From Nocardioides sp. TF02-7 (GTDB lineage Bacteria; Actinomycetota; Actinomycetes; Propionibacteriales; Nocardioidaceae), in the NCBI RefSeq assembly GCF_022437945.1, contig NZ_CP092535.1, forward strand, positions 2,728,001-2,792,000: a stretch of DNA of 64,000 nt, given 5' to 3'. Below are positions 1-9,192 of this stretch, piece by piece. Under the pieces are notes generated by a model that was given only the letters and a program-made list of their open reading frames with translations, made no database searches and was not told where the DNA came from. Each line of letters opens with the position of its first letter. Position 1 is the first letter of the stretch. A program made the position numbers and the translations under genes.

Positions 1-868
1 GAGGAGCAGAAGCAGCGTTGGCTGCCCCGGCTGGCCTCGGGCGAGGTGGTCGCGTCGTTCGCCCTCACCGAGCCCGACGCAGGGTCCAGTCCGGGTGACC
101 TGCGGACGACGGCTCGCGCCGACGGCGAGGACTGGGTGATCTCGGGCAGCAAGCGCTACATCACCAACGCGCCGATCGCCGACGTGTTCATGGTCTTCGC
201 CCGGACCGTCGCCGCCGACGGCACCCAGCCGGGGATCTCGGCGTTCCTGGTGCCCCCGGGACGCCGCGGGCCTCTCGGTCGGGCCGCGTGACCACAAGAT
301 GGGCCAGTTCGGCGCCTGGACCGCCGACGTCAACCTCGACGCGATCCGCGTGCCCGCCGCCGCGCTGGTCGGCGGCGACGCCGGGGTGGGGCGCGGCCAC
401 GCCACCGCGATGCGGTGCCTGGCCCACGGCCGGGTGCACATCGCCGCCCTGTGCGTGGGCCTCGCCCAGCGCCTGGTGGACGAGACGGTCGACTACGCGC
501 GCACCCGCAAGCAGGGTGGTCGGCCGATCGGGGGGTTCCAGCTGGTGCAGGGGCTGATCGCCGACTCGGTGACCGACACCCTCGCCGCGCGCAGCCTCGT
601 GCTGGAGGCGGCCCGCGCCTACGACGACGGCAGCGACCGGCGGGTCGCCCCGGCGGCGGCGAAGTACTTCGCCAGCGAGGCGGTCGGCCGGGTCGCCGAC
701 CGGGCGGTCCAGGTGCACGGCGGTGCCGGCTACATGCGGGAGTCGGCGGTCGAGCGCTTCTACCGCGACGCCCGGCTGTTCCGGATCTACGAGGGCACCA
801 GCCAGATCCAGCAGGTGATCATCGCCCGCGAGGTGCTCGGGCCGGCGGGGACCGGGAAGCAGGCCTAG
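1..868 (+). CDS. Acyl-CoA dehydrogenase, 5' end outside window, one frame break
   Basis: FAD-dependent alpha,beta-dehydrogenation of an acyl-CoA. The frame is open from base 1 and begins inside the protein. The FAD/substrate motif FALTEPDAGSS is near the left end. The C-terminal part carries QVHGGAGYMRESAVERFYRD and then the IYEGTSQIQQ segment of this family. The reading frame shifts by one between about 250 and 262, in a CCCCCGGG run; one base too many there explains it. It ends 13 bp from the convergent acyl-CoA ligase gene. The family is clear; substrate chain or ring type is not. Its position beside ligase, thiolase and CoA-transferase genes suggests a beta-oxidation-like step. Confidence 0.85.
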
Positions 869-881
869 GGCCCGGGAGGCG

Positions 882-2430
882 TCAGGACCGCAGCCGGGGC
901 GCGAGCAGCCGGCGCACCCCGCCGCCGTCGAGGCGGCGCCGCTGCACCTTGCCGCTGGTCGTGCGGGGGAGCGGCGCGTCCCAGACCACGACCTCCTCGG
1001 GCAGCTTCCACTTCGCCAGCCCGGCGGCGAGCAGGTGGTCGACCACCGACTCGAACGCCAGCCCGTCGAGGTCGGCGCCGTGGAGGGCCAGCGCCAGCCG
1101 CTCTCCGGTGGCCGGGTCCGGCACGGCGTACCCCACCGCCTCGACGACCCCCGGGAGCGTCCGGGCGACGGCGTCGACCTCGGGCAGCGAGATCTTCAGG
1201 CCCTTGCGGACGACGACCTCCTTGAGCCTTCCGGTCACGGTGAGCCGGTCGCCGTCGAGCCGGCCCAGGTCGCCGGTGCGGAACCAGCCGTCGTCGGTGA
1301 ACGCCGCCCGGTTGTCCTCGTCGTGGAGGTAGCCGAGGAACAGGTGAGGGCCGCGTAGCAGCACCTCGCCGGTCGCGGGGTCGGTGGCGACCTCGGCCCC
1401 CGGCGCGACGGCGCCGTCGTCGGCCAGGCGCCGCTCGCCGGTGTCGTCGGGCATGGTGTAGGTCGACAGCGGGGCCTCCGACGAGCCGTAGACCCGGGTC
1501 GGGACGATGCCCCAGCGTCCGGTCGCGAGCTCGAGCAGGTCGCGCGGGATCATCGCGCCGCCGAGCGAGATCGACCGCAGCGGCAGGGCGGCGAGGTCCT
1601 GGCGGCGGGCCTCGGCGAACAGCTCCTCCGCGATCACCGGTGCGCCGCCGAGGGTGGTCGCCCCGTGCTCGACGAGCCGGCGCAGCGACGACGCCGCGGA
1701 GAACCGATCCTCCAGCACCAGGGCCGCACCACGGTCGAGGGTCAGGTGCACCTGCATCACGCCGGTGATGCTGGCGACCGGACTGCTCAGGAACGCGGCG
1801 TCGTCGGGCCCCAGCCCCAGGCCGTGGGCCATGTGGCGGGCGCCGGAGCGCAGCGTGTCGAGGCTGTGGACGACCGCCTTGGGCCGGCTGGTCGTCCCCG
1901 AGGTGAAGAAGACGGCCGCCGGCGCGGCCGGGTCGGGCTCGGCCCACGCCCGGTCGGGCTGGTGACCGTCGCCGAGGTGGTCGAGGTCGAGGACGGGCAC
2001 ACCGAGCCCGTGGAGGTCGAGCCGGTCGGCGTGCTCGGAGGTCGACACGACCAGGTCGACGTCGAGCGGACCCGTCGCGTGCTCGACGTCGGCGGTCCCG
2101 CACCGGCGGTCGAGCATCACCACGGCGGCGCCGCTGCGGACGGTGGCCAGGTACGCCGCCACCGCCGGCGCCGCGACCGGTGCCACCAGCAGCACCGCGC
2201 TGCCGCTGCCCGCCCCGTGGTGACGGGAGCCCCGCGACCATGCGCGCCACCACGGCCTCGAGCTCGGCGTAGGTCCACGACCGTTCGTTGTCGACGAGCG
2301 CGGTGCGGCCGGGGGTCTGCCCGGCCCAGTGCTCGAGACCGTCGCGCAGCCGCTGCGCGCGCCAGTGCCCGCGCGCCGCGTAGCTCTCGGCCAGCGTCGG
2401 GTCGGTTGCCCGTGCGATCTCGATCGTCAT
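882..2430 (-). CDS. AMP-forming acyl-CoA ligase (class I adenylate-forming)
   Basis: Activates a carboxylic acid to its CoA thioester through an acyl-adenylate. About 515 residues once one extra base near 2210-2220 is removed. The P-loop FFTSGTTSRPKAV, the GSSEAPLS motif, the hinge region GWFRTGDLGRLDG, and the C-terminal lysine in TTSGKVQRRRL are all present. ATG at 2430 was chosen because family similarity begins within the first 45 residues (WTYAELEAVVARMVAGL). It is the last gene of a leftward group CoA-transferase, thiolase, ligase, 51 bp after the thiolase stop. Substrate unknown; context favours an aromatic or alicyclic acid. Confidence 0.87.
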
Positions 2431-2481
2431 CGTCGTCCCCGCCGTCCTGGTCGTTCTGGTCGTGCCGTCATCCTGCCGGTG

Positions 2482-3694
2482 CTAGTCGTCGATCCGCTCG
2501 AGCACGACCGCGATCCCCTGGCCGCCCCCGATGCAGATGGTCTCCAGTGCGTGGCGCGCGTCGCGCCGGTGCATCTCCCCGCACCAGCGTGGCGAGGATG
2601 CGGACGCCGGTCGCGCCGACGGGATGGCCCAGCGAGATGCCCGAGCCGTTGACGTTGAGGCGGTCGAGGTCCCCGGCGCCGAAGCCCCACTCGCGGGTGA
2701 CGGCGAGCGCCTGTGCCGCGAACGCCTCGTTGAGCTCGATCAGGTCCATGTCGGCGAGGGTGAGTCCCGCCCGGTCGAGCGCCGCCCGGGTCGCCGGCAC
2801 CGGCCCGATGCCCATGACGGCGGGGTCGACACCCGCCACGGCGCCCGCGACCACCCGGGCGAGCGGGCGGAGGCCGCGCCGCTCGGCCTCGTCCCGGCTC
2901 GTGACCAGGCAGGCTGCGGCGCCGTCGTTCTGCCCGCTCGCGTTGCCGGCGGTCACGGTCGACTCCGGGTCGACGTCGGCACGCACCGGTCGCAGGCGCG
3001 CGAGCGCCTCCATCGAGACGTCGGGCCGCGGGTGCTCGTCGGCGGCGACCACCGTGGTGCCGCGCCGTCCGTGGACCGTGACCGGGACCAGCTCGGCGTC
3101 GAACCGGCCCTCCTGCTGGGCCGCGACGGCCCGCTGGTGCGAGACGAGGGCGAGCCGGTCCTGCTCCTCCCGGGGGATCCGGTACTGCCGGCGGAGGTTC
3201 TCCGCGGTCTCCAGCATCCCGCCCGGCACGGGGTGGTGGCGGCCGCCGGCGGTGACCCGGCCGCGGCCGAGGGCGTCGTAGAGCCCGACGTCGCCGGCTC
3301 GTGCGCCCCAGCGCTGGGTGGTCGAGTAGTAGACGGCCTGGGACATGCTCTCGGCGCCGCCGGCCACCACGGTGCGTGCGACCCCGGTGCGGACGAGGGC
3401 GTCGGCCAGCAGCACCGCCTGCAGCCCGGACCCGCACCGCCGGTCGACCTGGAGGCCCGGCACGGTGACGGGGAGGCCGGCGTCGAGCGCGACCACGCGG
3501 CCCAGCGCCGGCGCCTCGGAGGTGGGGTAGCAGTGGCCGAGGATCACGTCGTCGACGGCGTCCGGCTCCAGGCCGGTGCGCTCGAGGAGGGCCGCGACCA
3601 CCGTGGCACCGAGCTCCTGCACCGGGACGTCCTTGAGCGCGCCGCCGTAGCGGCCGACGGGCGTGCGGACCGGTTCGCAGATGACGACGTCCAT
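2482..3694 (-). CDS. Acetyl-CoA acetyltransferase / 3-ketoacyl-CoA thiolase
   Basis: Thiolytic cleavage (or condensation) of 3-ketoacyl-CoA. About 403 residues, normal for the family. The nucleophilic cysteine lies in RRCGSGLQAV near residue 90. The second half has NEAFAAQALAV and the histidine in GHPVGATGVR. The C-terminal catalytic-cysteine block ICIGGGQGIA sits in another frame because of one extra G near 2583; removing it restores the reading to the stop at 2482. Its ATG is 1 nt after the stop of the CoA-transferase, so the two are translationally linked. Likely the last cleavage step of side-chain or ring-opened acyl-CoA degradation. Confidence 0.9.
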
Positions 3695-3695
3695 G

Positions 3696-4874
3696 TCAGT
3701 TCTCCCTCTCGGTCGGGGCGGTGCCTCCGGTCGCCAGCTCGGCCAGGATCGCCTCGGTGTGCTCGCCGAGCGCCGGCACCGGCTCGAGCCGCGCGGGCCA
3801 GGTCGCGGAGCCAAACGGCGGGAGCAGGGTGGCGACCGGTCCGACCGACGACCCGACGGTCGTCCACCGCTCGCGCTCCGTCAGCTCGTTGTGGTGCGCG
3901 GCCTCGGTGACCGGGCGCAGCACGGCGTTGCCGATCCCGGCCGCGTCGGCCCGGGTGCAGATGTCGGCGATGTCGTGCTGCGACGTCCACGCGGCGATCT
4001 CGGTGTTGATGGCGTCGCGGTGGTGCCAGCGCTGGTCGTTGGTCGCGTACGCCGGGTCGTCGGCCAGGTCGGGCCGCTCCAGCAGGCGGCGGGTGAGGCG
4101 CTGCCACTCGTCGTCGTTGGTGGTGCCGAGCACGACCTGCCGGCCGTCCCGGGTGGGGTAGGCGCCGTAGGGCGAGACGGTCGGTGAGCTCATGCCGTCC
4201 GGGGGGCGCTCCTCGCCGGTGTAGCGGGCATGGAGCAGCCCGAAGCCCATGAGGTCGGCCGTGACGTCGAACATGCTCATCCTCAGTGCCGCGCCGCGGC
4301 CGTGGACGTGGCGGGCCTGCAGCGCCGCGAGCGCCGCGAGGGCGGCCATCAGGCCGGTGCCGACGTCGGCGGCGGGGATGGCGGGGCGGGCCGGCCGGCC
4401 GGGCCAACCGGTCGCCGCGCAGGCGCCTGCCTCCGCCTGTACCAGCAGGTCGTAGGCCCGGCGGTGGGCGTTCGGCCCGTCGGGGGCGTAGCCGGAGATG
4501 TCGACGGCGACCAGGCGGGGGCGGCGCGCGACGAGGCTCTCCGCGTCGAGCCCGAGCCGCTGCGCCGCACCGGGAGCGAGGTTCTGCACGACGACGTCGG
4601 CGCGGTCGAGCAGCGCCTCGAGCGCCGGGCGGGCGTCCGGGTCCTTGACGTCGAGCGCCAGCGACTCCTTGTTGCGGTTGAGCCAGACGAAGTGGGTGGC
4701 CAACCCGTCGACGTCGGTGTCGAACGACCGGGTGAAGTCGCCGCTCCCCGGCCGCTCCACCTTGATCACCCGCGCGCCCAGGTCGGCCAGCAGCCGGGTG
4801 CAGTAGGGGGCCGAGACCGCCTGCTCGAACGAGACCACGGTGGTCCCGGTCAAGGGTGCCGCTGACGTCTGCAC
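3696..4874 (-). CDS. CaiB/BaiF class III CoA-transferase
   Basis: Moves CoA between carboxylates. 392 residues and uninterrupted, the usual family length. The N-terminal GTTVVSFEQAVSAPYCTRLLA and RVIKVERPGSGDF blocks are typical, and the expected catalytic aspartate lies in the RRAYDLLVQAEAGA block near residue 165. GTG at 4874 is preceded by a strong AAGGAGG site 5 nt upstream. It is first of a three-gene leftward operon (CoA-transferase, thiolase, ligase) and is divergent from an enoyl-CoA hydratase gene. The 83-bp gap between them carries the shared regulon operator. It could act on a free acid while consuming another CoA ester; substrate not readable. Confidence 0.92.
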   Translation of the reverse strand: MQTSAAPLTGTTVVSFEQAVSAPYCTRLLADLGARVIKVERPGSGDFTRSFDTDVDGLATHFVWLNRNKESLALDVKDPDARPALEALLDRADVVVQNLAPGAAQRLGLDAESLVARRPRLVAVDISGYAPDGPNAHRRAYDLLVQAEAGACAATGWPGRPARPAIPAADVGTGLMAALAALAALQARHVHGRGAALRMSMFDVTADLMGFGLLHARYTGEERPPDGMSSPTVSPYGAYPTRDGRQVVLGTTNDDEWQRLTRRLLERPDLADDPAYATNDQRWHHRDAINTEIAAWTSQHDIADICTRADAAGIGNAVLRPVTEAAHHNELTERERWTTVGSSVGPVATLLPPFGSATWPARLEPVPALGEHTEAILAELATGGTAPTEREN

Positions 4875-4895
4875 GGATCCTCCTTCGCTCGTCCC

Positions 4896-4941
4896 TTGCC
4901 CGGGACGACTGGGCCGACTATAACTTTGACGTCAATATCGA
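4896..4941 (+). promoter_or_regulatory. Promoter with TTGACGTC-type operator, site A
   Basis: TTGCCC at 4896-4901, a 17-nt spacer, then TATAAC at 4919-4924, followed at 4926-4941 by TTGACGTCAATATCGA. This is the most degenerate of four related sites (others at 19609, 23273 and 25671). The palindrome touches the -10, as expected for repression. It drives the enoyl-CoA hydratase gene rightwards and may also affect the divergent CoA-transferase gene. Promoter function is inferred. Confidence 0.6.
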
Positions 4942-4957
4942 ATTGCGAGGAGTCGCC

Positions 4958-5770
4958 GTGCCGTCGCTGGAGACCGGGACGCAGCAGGTCGGCGCGAGCC
5001 TCGACGACGACGGCGTGCTGACCGTCACCCTCGACCGGCCCGGAGCGCGCAACGCGCTGTCCCTGGAGATGCTGGAGGGGCTGGCCGCGGCGGTGGAGGC
5101 TGCCCGCACCCGACCCGCGGTCCGGGCGCTGCTGCTCACCGGCGCCGGGCCGGCGTTCTGCGCCGGGGGCGACGTCACCCTGATGGCCGAGGGGCGCAGC
5201 ATCTTCGGCGAGCCGGACGACCCGGCAGGACGGACCGCCCTGCAGACGGAGCTGCAGCGACGCACCGTCGTCGCCCTCCACGACCTGCCCAAGCCGACGG
5301 TCGCGGCGGTCAACGGCCCCGCGGTCGGAGCCGGACTGGCCCTCGCCCTCGCCTGCGACGTGCGCCTCGCGGCGTCGACAGCCACCCTGATGACCGGGTT
5401 CGGCCGGGTGGGGCTCGCCGGCGACTTCGGCTGCAGCTGGCTGCTGCACCGCCTCGCCGGGCCGGCGGTCGCCCGCGAGCTGCTCTACGGCTCGGCGCCG
5501 CTCCGCGCCGACGAGGCCCGCGACCGGGGGCTCGTCAACCACGTGCACCCCGCCGAGGAGCTGGCGGACCGCGCGCTCCGGACCGCGCGGGCCTTCGCGC
5601 GGGTGCCGGCGCCCGCCGCCCAGGTGATCGCCGAGACCGCCGCCCTGGTGCCGGTCCTCGGGTTCGCCGAGGCCTGCGACCGCGATGCCGAGCTCCACGT
5701 GCGGCTCACGGCCACGCCGGAGCACCGTGCCGCGGTGGAGGAGGCCCTGCGCACCCTGCGCAACCGGTGA
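4958..5770 (+). CDS. Enoyl-CoA hydratase/isomerase family protein
   Basis: Crotonase-fold enzyme acting on an enoyl-CoA or related thioester. 270 residues from the GTG at 4958, which has GAGGAG 6 nt upstream; earlier in-frame codons fall inside the promoter/operator and were rejected. The oxyanion-hole segments are visible: RNALSLEMLEGL, then FCAGGDVTLM near residue 70, and KPTVAAVNGPAVGAGLALAL near residue 112. The stop overlaps a possible GTG of the next gene, suggesting an operon with the SDR and LLM genes. The exact reaction (hydratase, isomerase or ring hydrolase) cannot be told from sequence. Confidence 0.88.
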   Translation: MPSLETGTQQVGASLDDDGVLTVTLDRPGARNALSLEMLEGLAAAVEAARTRPAVRALLLTGAGPAFCAGGDVTLMAEGRSIFGEPDDPAGRTALQTELQRRTVVALHDLPKPTVAAVNGPAVGAGLALALACDVRLAASTATLMTGFGRVGLAGDFGCSWLLHRLAGPAVARELLYGSAPLRADEARDRGLVNHVHPAEELADRALRTARAFARVPAPAAQVIAETAALVPVLGFAEACDRDAELHVRLTATPEHRAAVEEALRTLRNR

Positions 5771-5883
5771 CCGACGACCCGACGACCAACGAGAACGACC
5801 AACGACGAACGACCGGGCGACCGGACGACCAGGTCGACCAGACCGAGAAGCAGCACGAGGACACCGAGGACACGGAGGGCCCC
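5771..5883 (+). other. Low-complexity GACGACCAACGA-rich leader
   Basis: 113 bp made almost entirely of GACGACC, ACGACCAACGA and GACCAG words, between the hydratase stop and the likely SDR start. It is open in the SDR frame from a GTG at 5767 that overlaps the previous stop, and would add about 39 residues rich in D, T, E, Q and R. I judge it a non-coding or weakly coding spacer because the SDR fold starts right after the ATG at 5884. Similar GACCA-rich spacers lie before 28479 and at 32826. Confidence 0.45.
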
Positions 5884-6621
5884 ATGGACACCGGAGGAGC
5901 GCGCCGGGCGCTGGTGACAGGCGCGGCGCGCGGACAGGGAGCCGCCATCGTGCGCACCCTCGTCGCGGAGGGGTACGTCGTGCTCGCCTGCGACGTGCTG
6001 GCCGACGAGCTCGCCGCGGTCGCCGCGGAGGCGCCGGAGCAGGTCGTGGCCCAGCCGCTGGACGTGACGTCGGAGGCCGGGTGGTCGGCCGCGGTCGCAG
6101 TGGCCAAGGAGAAGTGGGGCGGCCTCGACGCGCTGGTGAACAACGCCGGCACGCTGCACCGCGCGTCCCTGCTCGAGGAGGACCCGGCAGCGTTCGAGCG
6201 CGCCTGGCGCGTCAACTGCCTCGGACCGCTGCTGGGCCTGCAGGCCTGCGTGCCGCTGCTGCGCTCGGGCAACGCGCCCGCCGTGGTCAACACCGTCAGC
6301 AACGCCGCCCTCCGCCCGTTCGACCGGCACGTCGGGTACGCGTCCTCCAAGTGGGCCGCCCGCGGCCTCTCGCTCAGCGCGGCGCTCGAGCTCGCCGAGC
6401 TCGGCATCCGCGTCAACACCGTGCTCCCGGGGCCGATCGCCACGCCCATGCTCTCGCCGGAGAGCGTCCCCCGGATCTCCTCCTTCGTGCCGCTGGGCCG
6501 TCCGGGGGAGCCGCCGGAGGTGGCGGCGGTCGTGGCGTTCCTCCTCTCGGACGCGTCGTCGTACCTGGTCGGCGCCGAGGTGCTGGTCGACGGCGGCCAG
6601 CTGCTGCGGACGCACCTGTGA
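5884..6621 (+). CDS. Short-chain dehydrogenase/reductase (SDR)
   Basis: NAD(P)-dependent alcohol/ketone oxidoreductase. 245 residues from ATG 5884, which has GGAG 9 nt upstream. The cofactor motif is VTGAARGQGAA at residues 9-19. NNAG follows near residue 83, and the catalytic set is serine in NTVSNAA with tyrosine and lysine in YASSKWAARG. The C-terminus VDGGQLL is classical. The stop TGA overlaps the ATG of the next gene. In this operon it probably oxidises a hydroxyacyl-CoA or ring alcohol; that role is inferred from neighbours. Confidence 0.9.
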   Translation: MDTGGARRALVTGAARGQGAAIVRTLVAEGYVVLACDVLADELAAVAAEAPEQVVAQPLDVTSEAGWSAAVAVAKEKWGGLDALVNNAGTLHRASLLEEDPAAFERAWRVNCLGPLLGLQACVPLLRSGNAPAVVNTVSNAALRPFDRHVGYASSKWAARGLSLSAALELAELGIRVNTVLPGPIATPMLSPESVPRISSFVPLGRPGEPPEVAAVVAFLLSDASSYLVGAEVLVDGGQLLRTHL

Positions 6622-7500
6622 TGCGCATCGCGATCCACTCCTCGACGACCAACCGGGGCAGCGTGGAGCAGGTGGTGGCCGAGGTGGCACGCACCCGGGA
6701 GGCGGGGCTCGCCGGCTACTGGGCGCCGATGCTCAACGGCGTCGACACGCTCACCGCCCTCGCCGTGGCCGGCGCTCGGGTCCCCGACGTGCGGCTCGGC
6801 ACCGCCGTGGTGCCGCTGCCGCTGCGCAGCGCCTACGCGCTCGCGCAGCAGGCGCTCACCGTGCAGGAGGTGACCGGTGGCCGGCTGACCCTCGGCCTCG
6901 GTACCTCGCACCAGGTGCTCGCCGAGGAGCTGTTCGCCGTCGAGTGGCGACCGCCCCTCGCGACCATGGCGACCTACCTCACGGCGCTCGGGAGCCTGCT
7001 CTCCGGGGCGGAGCCGCAGCGGCTGCGGCCCCCATCACGATCTCAGGCGCCGGCGCCGGAGATCGTGCTCGGCGCGGTCAACCCCCGGATGGCGGCGCTG
7101 GCGGCGGACGCCGCGGACGGGGTGGTGACCTGGGCTGCGGGCGCGCGGACGGTCGCCGACGTGATCGTCCCCGCGGCAGCCGGCCGGGAGCGGCCGTTCC
7201 GCGTGGTCACCGCGGTGCCGGTCTGCGTGACGGACGACGAGCCGGCCGGGAGGGCCGCGATCCACCGCAAGCTCGGCGCCAACGACGCGTTGCCGTCGTA
7301 CCAGCGGGTGCTGGCGCGGGAGGGTGTCGACGGCATCGCGGCGCTGTCCCTGGTCGGGGGACGAGTCCGCGGTGCGGGACGGGCTCGACCGCTTGGCCGA
7401 CGCGGGTGTGACCGAGCTCGCCGCCCACGTCGTCGCGACCGGTGACGACGAGGAGCGGACCTGGCGACTGCTCGCGGCGGTGGCGGCCGAGACCGGTTGA
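6621..7500 (+). CDS. LLM-class flavin-dependent oxidoreductase
   Basis: Luciferase-like TIM-barrel flavoprotein (FMN or F420), 292 residues after one frame correction. N-terminal MRIAIHSSTTN, the strand VRLGTAVVPLPLRSAYALAQQALTVQE and the GGRLTLGLGTSHQ block are typical. One extra G near 7362 splits the last 46 residues into another frame; the corrected C-terminus reads DESAVRDGLDRLADAGVTEL. ATG overlaps the SDR stop (TGATG), so it is in the same operon. First of three LLM genes in this island (others at 24584 and 28479). Substrate unknown. Confidence 0.85.
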
Positions 7501-7523
7501 TCGGACGAGCGCCCGGCCGTAGT

Positions 7524-7559
7524 GTGCGTTTATCGATGAATGCTGCTCGATATTCGCAC
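7524..7559. promoter_or_regulatory. Inverted repeat, operator candidate
   Basis: GTGCGTTTATCGA at 7524-7536 is mirrored by TCGATATTCGCAC at 7547-7559 (11 of 13 positions pair; the TATCGA/TCGATA core is exact) around a 10-nt centre. It lies just upstream of the ATG at 7576 and downstream of the LLM gene. A dimeric regulator site is the simplest reading. It differs from the TTGACGTC operators of the island, so this gene may have separate control. Confidence 0.45.
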
Positions 7560-7575
7560 GCCGCAGGGGTGGGGT

Positions 7576-9192
7576 ATGGCGGACGAGTACGACGTCGTCG
7601 TCCTCGGGAGCGGTGCCGCGGGCCTGACCGCGGCGTTCACCGCCGCCCGGGAGGGCGGCACGGTCCTCGTGGTGGAGAAGAACGACCGGATCGGCGGCAC
7701 CAGCGCCTGGTCGGGCGGGCACCTCTGGGTGCCCGACCACCCGCACCTGGCCGCGATCGGCGTCGAGGACAGCGCCGAGGAGGCGATCGCCTACCTCACC
7801 GCTCTCGGCAGGGGCGTGGTCGAGGAACCGCTGGTGCGCGCCCTCGTCGAGGCAGGACCGCGGATGATCGCCTACCTCGAGCGGCACGGGAGCGTGGAGT
7901 TCTTCCCCGTCCCCGGGCTTCCCGACTACCACCCCGAGCTGCCCGGCGGGAAGCCGGGCGGCGGCCGGACGTTGGGCACCGACCTGTTCTGCTTCGACGC
8001 CCTCGGCGACTGGCAGGACCGGGTGGAGCAGAGCCCCTACTACCCCTACGACCTGCGGATGGACGAGACACCGCTCGGACGTGCGGTGCCGCAGCCGCCG
8101 ACGGAGGAGGAGCGGGCCCGGCGCGCGGCCGCCAACGAGCGCGGCATGGGCCACGGCCTGGTCGGCCTCCTGCTCGCCGCCTGCCTGCGGGAGGGCGTCC
8201 GCCTCGAGACCGCCACGCCCGCGCGCGAGCTGGTGATCTCCGGCGGCCGAGTCACGGGTGTCGTGGTCGACGGCCCGGGTGGTGGCCGTGCGGTGACCGC
8301 GCGGCGCGGGGTGGTGCTCGCGACGGGGGGCTTCGAGTGGAACCCCGAGCTGTGCGCGACGTTCCTGCGCGGCCGGATGCAGATGCCGGTCTCGATCCCG
8401 ACCAACACCGGCGACGGCCTGGTGATGGCGATGCGCGCCGGCGCGGCGCTGCAGAACATGCGGGAGGCCTGGTGGATCCCCGTCGCCCCGCTGCCCTCCG
8501 GGGTCAACGCGATGGACCGCGACATGATCAACGGCGACCGCACCCGTCCGCGCAGCATCATGGTCAACCGGGCCGGCCGCCGGTTCACCAACGAGGCGGC
8601 CAACTACAACGCGATCGGAGGCGCCTTCCACCAGGAGGACGTCAACTCCTTCGACTACGCCAACCTCCCGGCCTGGGTGGTGTTCGACCACGGCTACCTG
8701 ACCCGCTACGGCAGCACGAACCGGCCCTACGACGGGCAGACGCCGCCGTGGCTCACCGAGGGCGCGACGCTCGCCGAGCTGGCGGGCCGGCTCGGCATCC
8801 CCGCCGGCGCGCTCGAGGCGACCGTGGCGCGCTGGAACGGCCATGTCGCGGCCGGGGCCGACCCCGACTTCGGACGCGGCGAGAGCGCGCACGACCGCTG
8901 GTGGGGCGACCCCTACCGCAAGGGCACGGTCGAGGCGACCCTCGGCCCGATCGACGAGCCGCCGTTCTACGCCCTCGAGCTGACCGTCGGCGCGCTCGGC
9001 ACCAAGGGCGGGCCGAAGGTCGACGCCCACGCCCGGGTCATCGACCTCGACGGACGGCCGATCGAGGGGCTGTACGCCGTCGGCAACGCGTCCTCACCGA
9101 CCGGACCGGGCTACGGCGGCCCGGGCGGCACCCTCGGGCCCGGGATGACCTTCGGGTGGATCGCCGGCCGGCACGTGGTCACGGCCCGGTGA
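7576..9192 (+). CDS. KstD-like FAD-binding dehydrogenase (fumarate reductase flavoprotein family), copy 1
   Basis: 538 residues and uninterrupted. N-terminal FAD motif VVLGSGAAGLTAAFTAAREG, then GGTSAWSGGHLWVP, TNTGDGLVMAMRAGA, the NEAANYNAIGGAFH block and the C-terminal GYGGPGGTLGPGMTFGW. The last resembles the substrate-side motif of 3-ketosteroid delta-1-dehydrogenases. The family introduces C=C bonds next to ketones in ring systems. ATG 7576 follows AGGGG; an earlier in-frame ATG at 7540 lies inside an inverted repeat. It faces a paralogue across overlapping ends (9179-9192). Steroid specificity is not implied; other ring substrates are known for this family. Confidence 0.85.
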   Translation: MADEYDVVVLGSGAAGLTAAFTAAREGGTVLVVEKNDRIGGTSAWSGGHLWVPDHPHLAAIGVEDSAEEAIAYLTALGRGVVEEPLVRALVEAGPRMIAYLERHGSVEFFPVPGLPDYHPELPGGKPGGGRTLGTDLFCFDALGDWQDRVEQSPYYPYDLRMDETPLGRAVPQPPTEEERARRAAANERGMGHGLVGLLLAACLREGVRLETATPARELVISGGRVTGVVVDGPGGGRAVTARRGVVLATGGFEWNPELCATFLRGRMQMPVSIPTNTGDGLVMAMRAGAALQNMREAWWIPVAPLPSGVNAMDRDMINGDRTRPRSIMVNRAGRRFTNEAANYNAIGGAFHQEDVNSFDYANLPAWVVFDHGYLTRYGSTNRPYDGQTPPWLTEGATLAELAGRLGIPAGALEATVARWNGHVAAGADPDFGRGESAHDRWWGDPYRKGTVEATLGPIDEPPFYALELTVGALGTKGGPKVDAHARVIDLDGRPIEGLYAVGNASSPTGPGYGGPGGTLGPGMTFGWIAGRHVVTAR

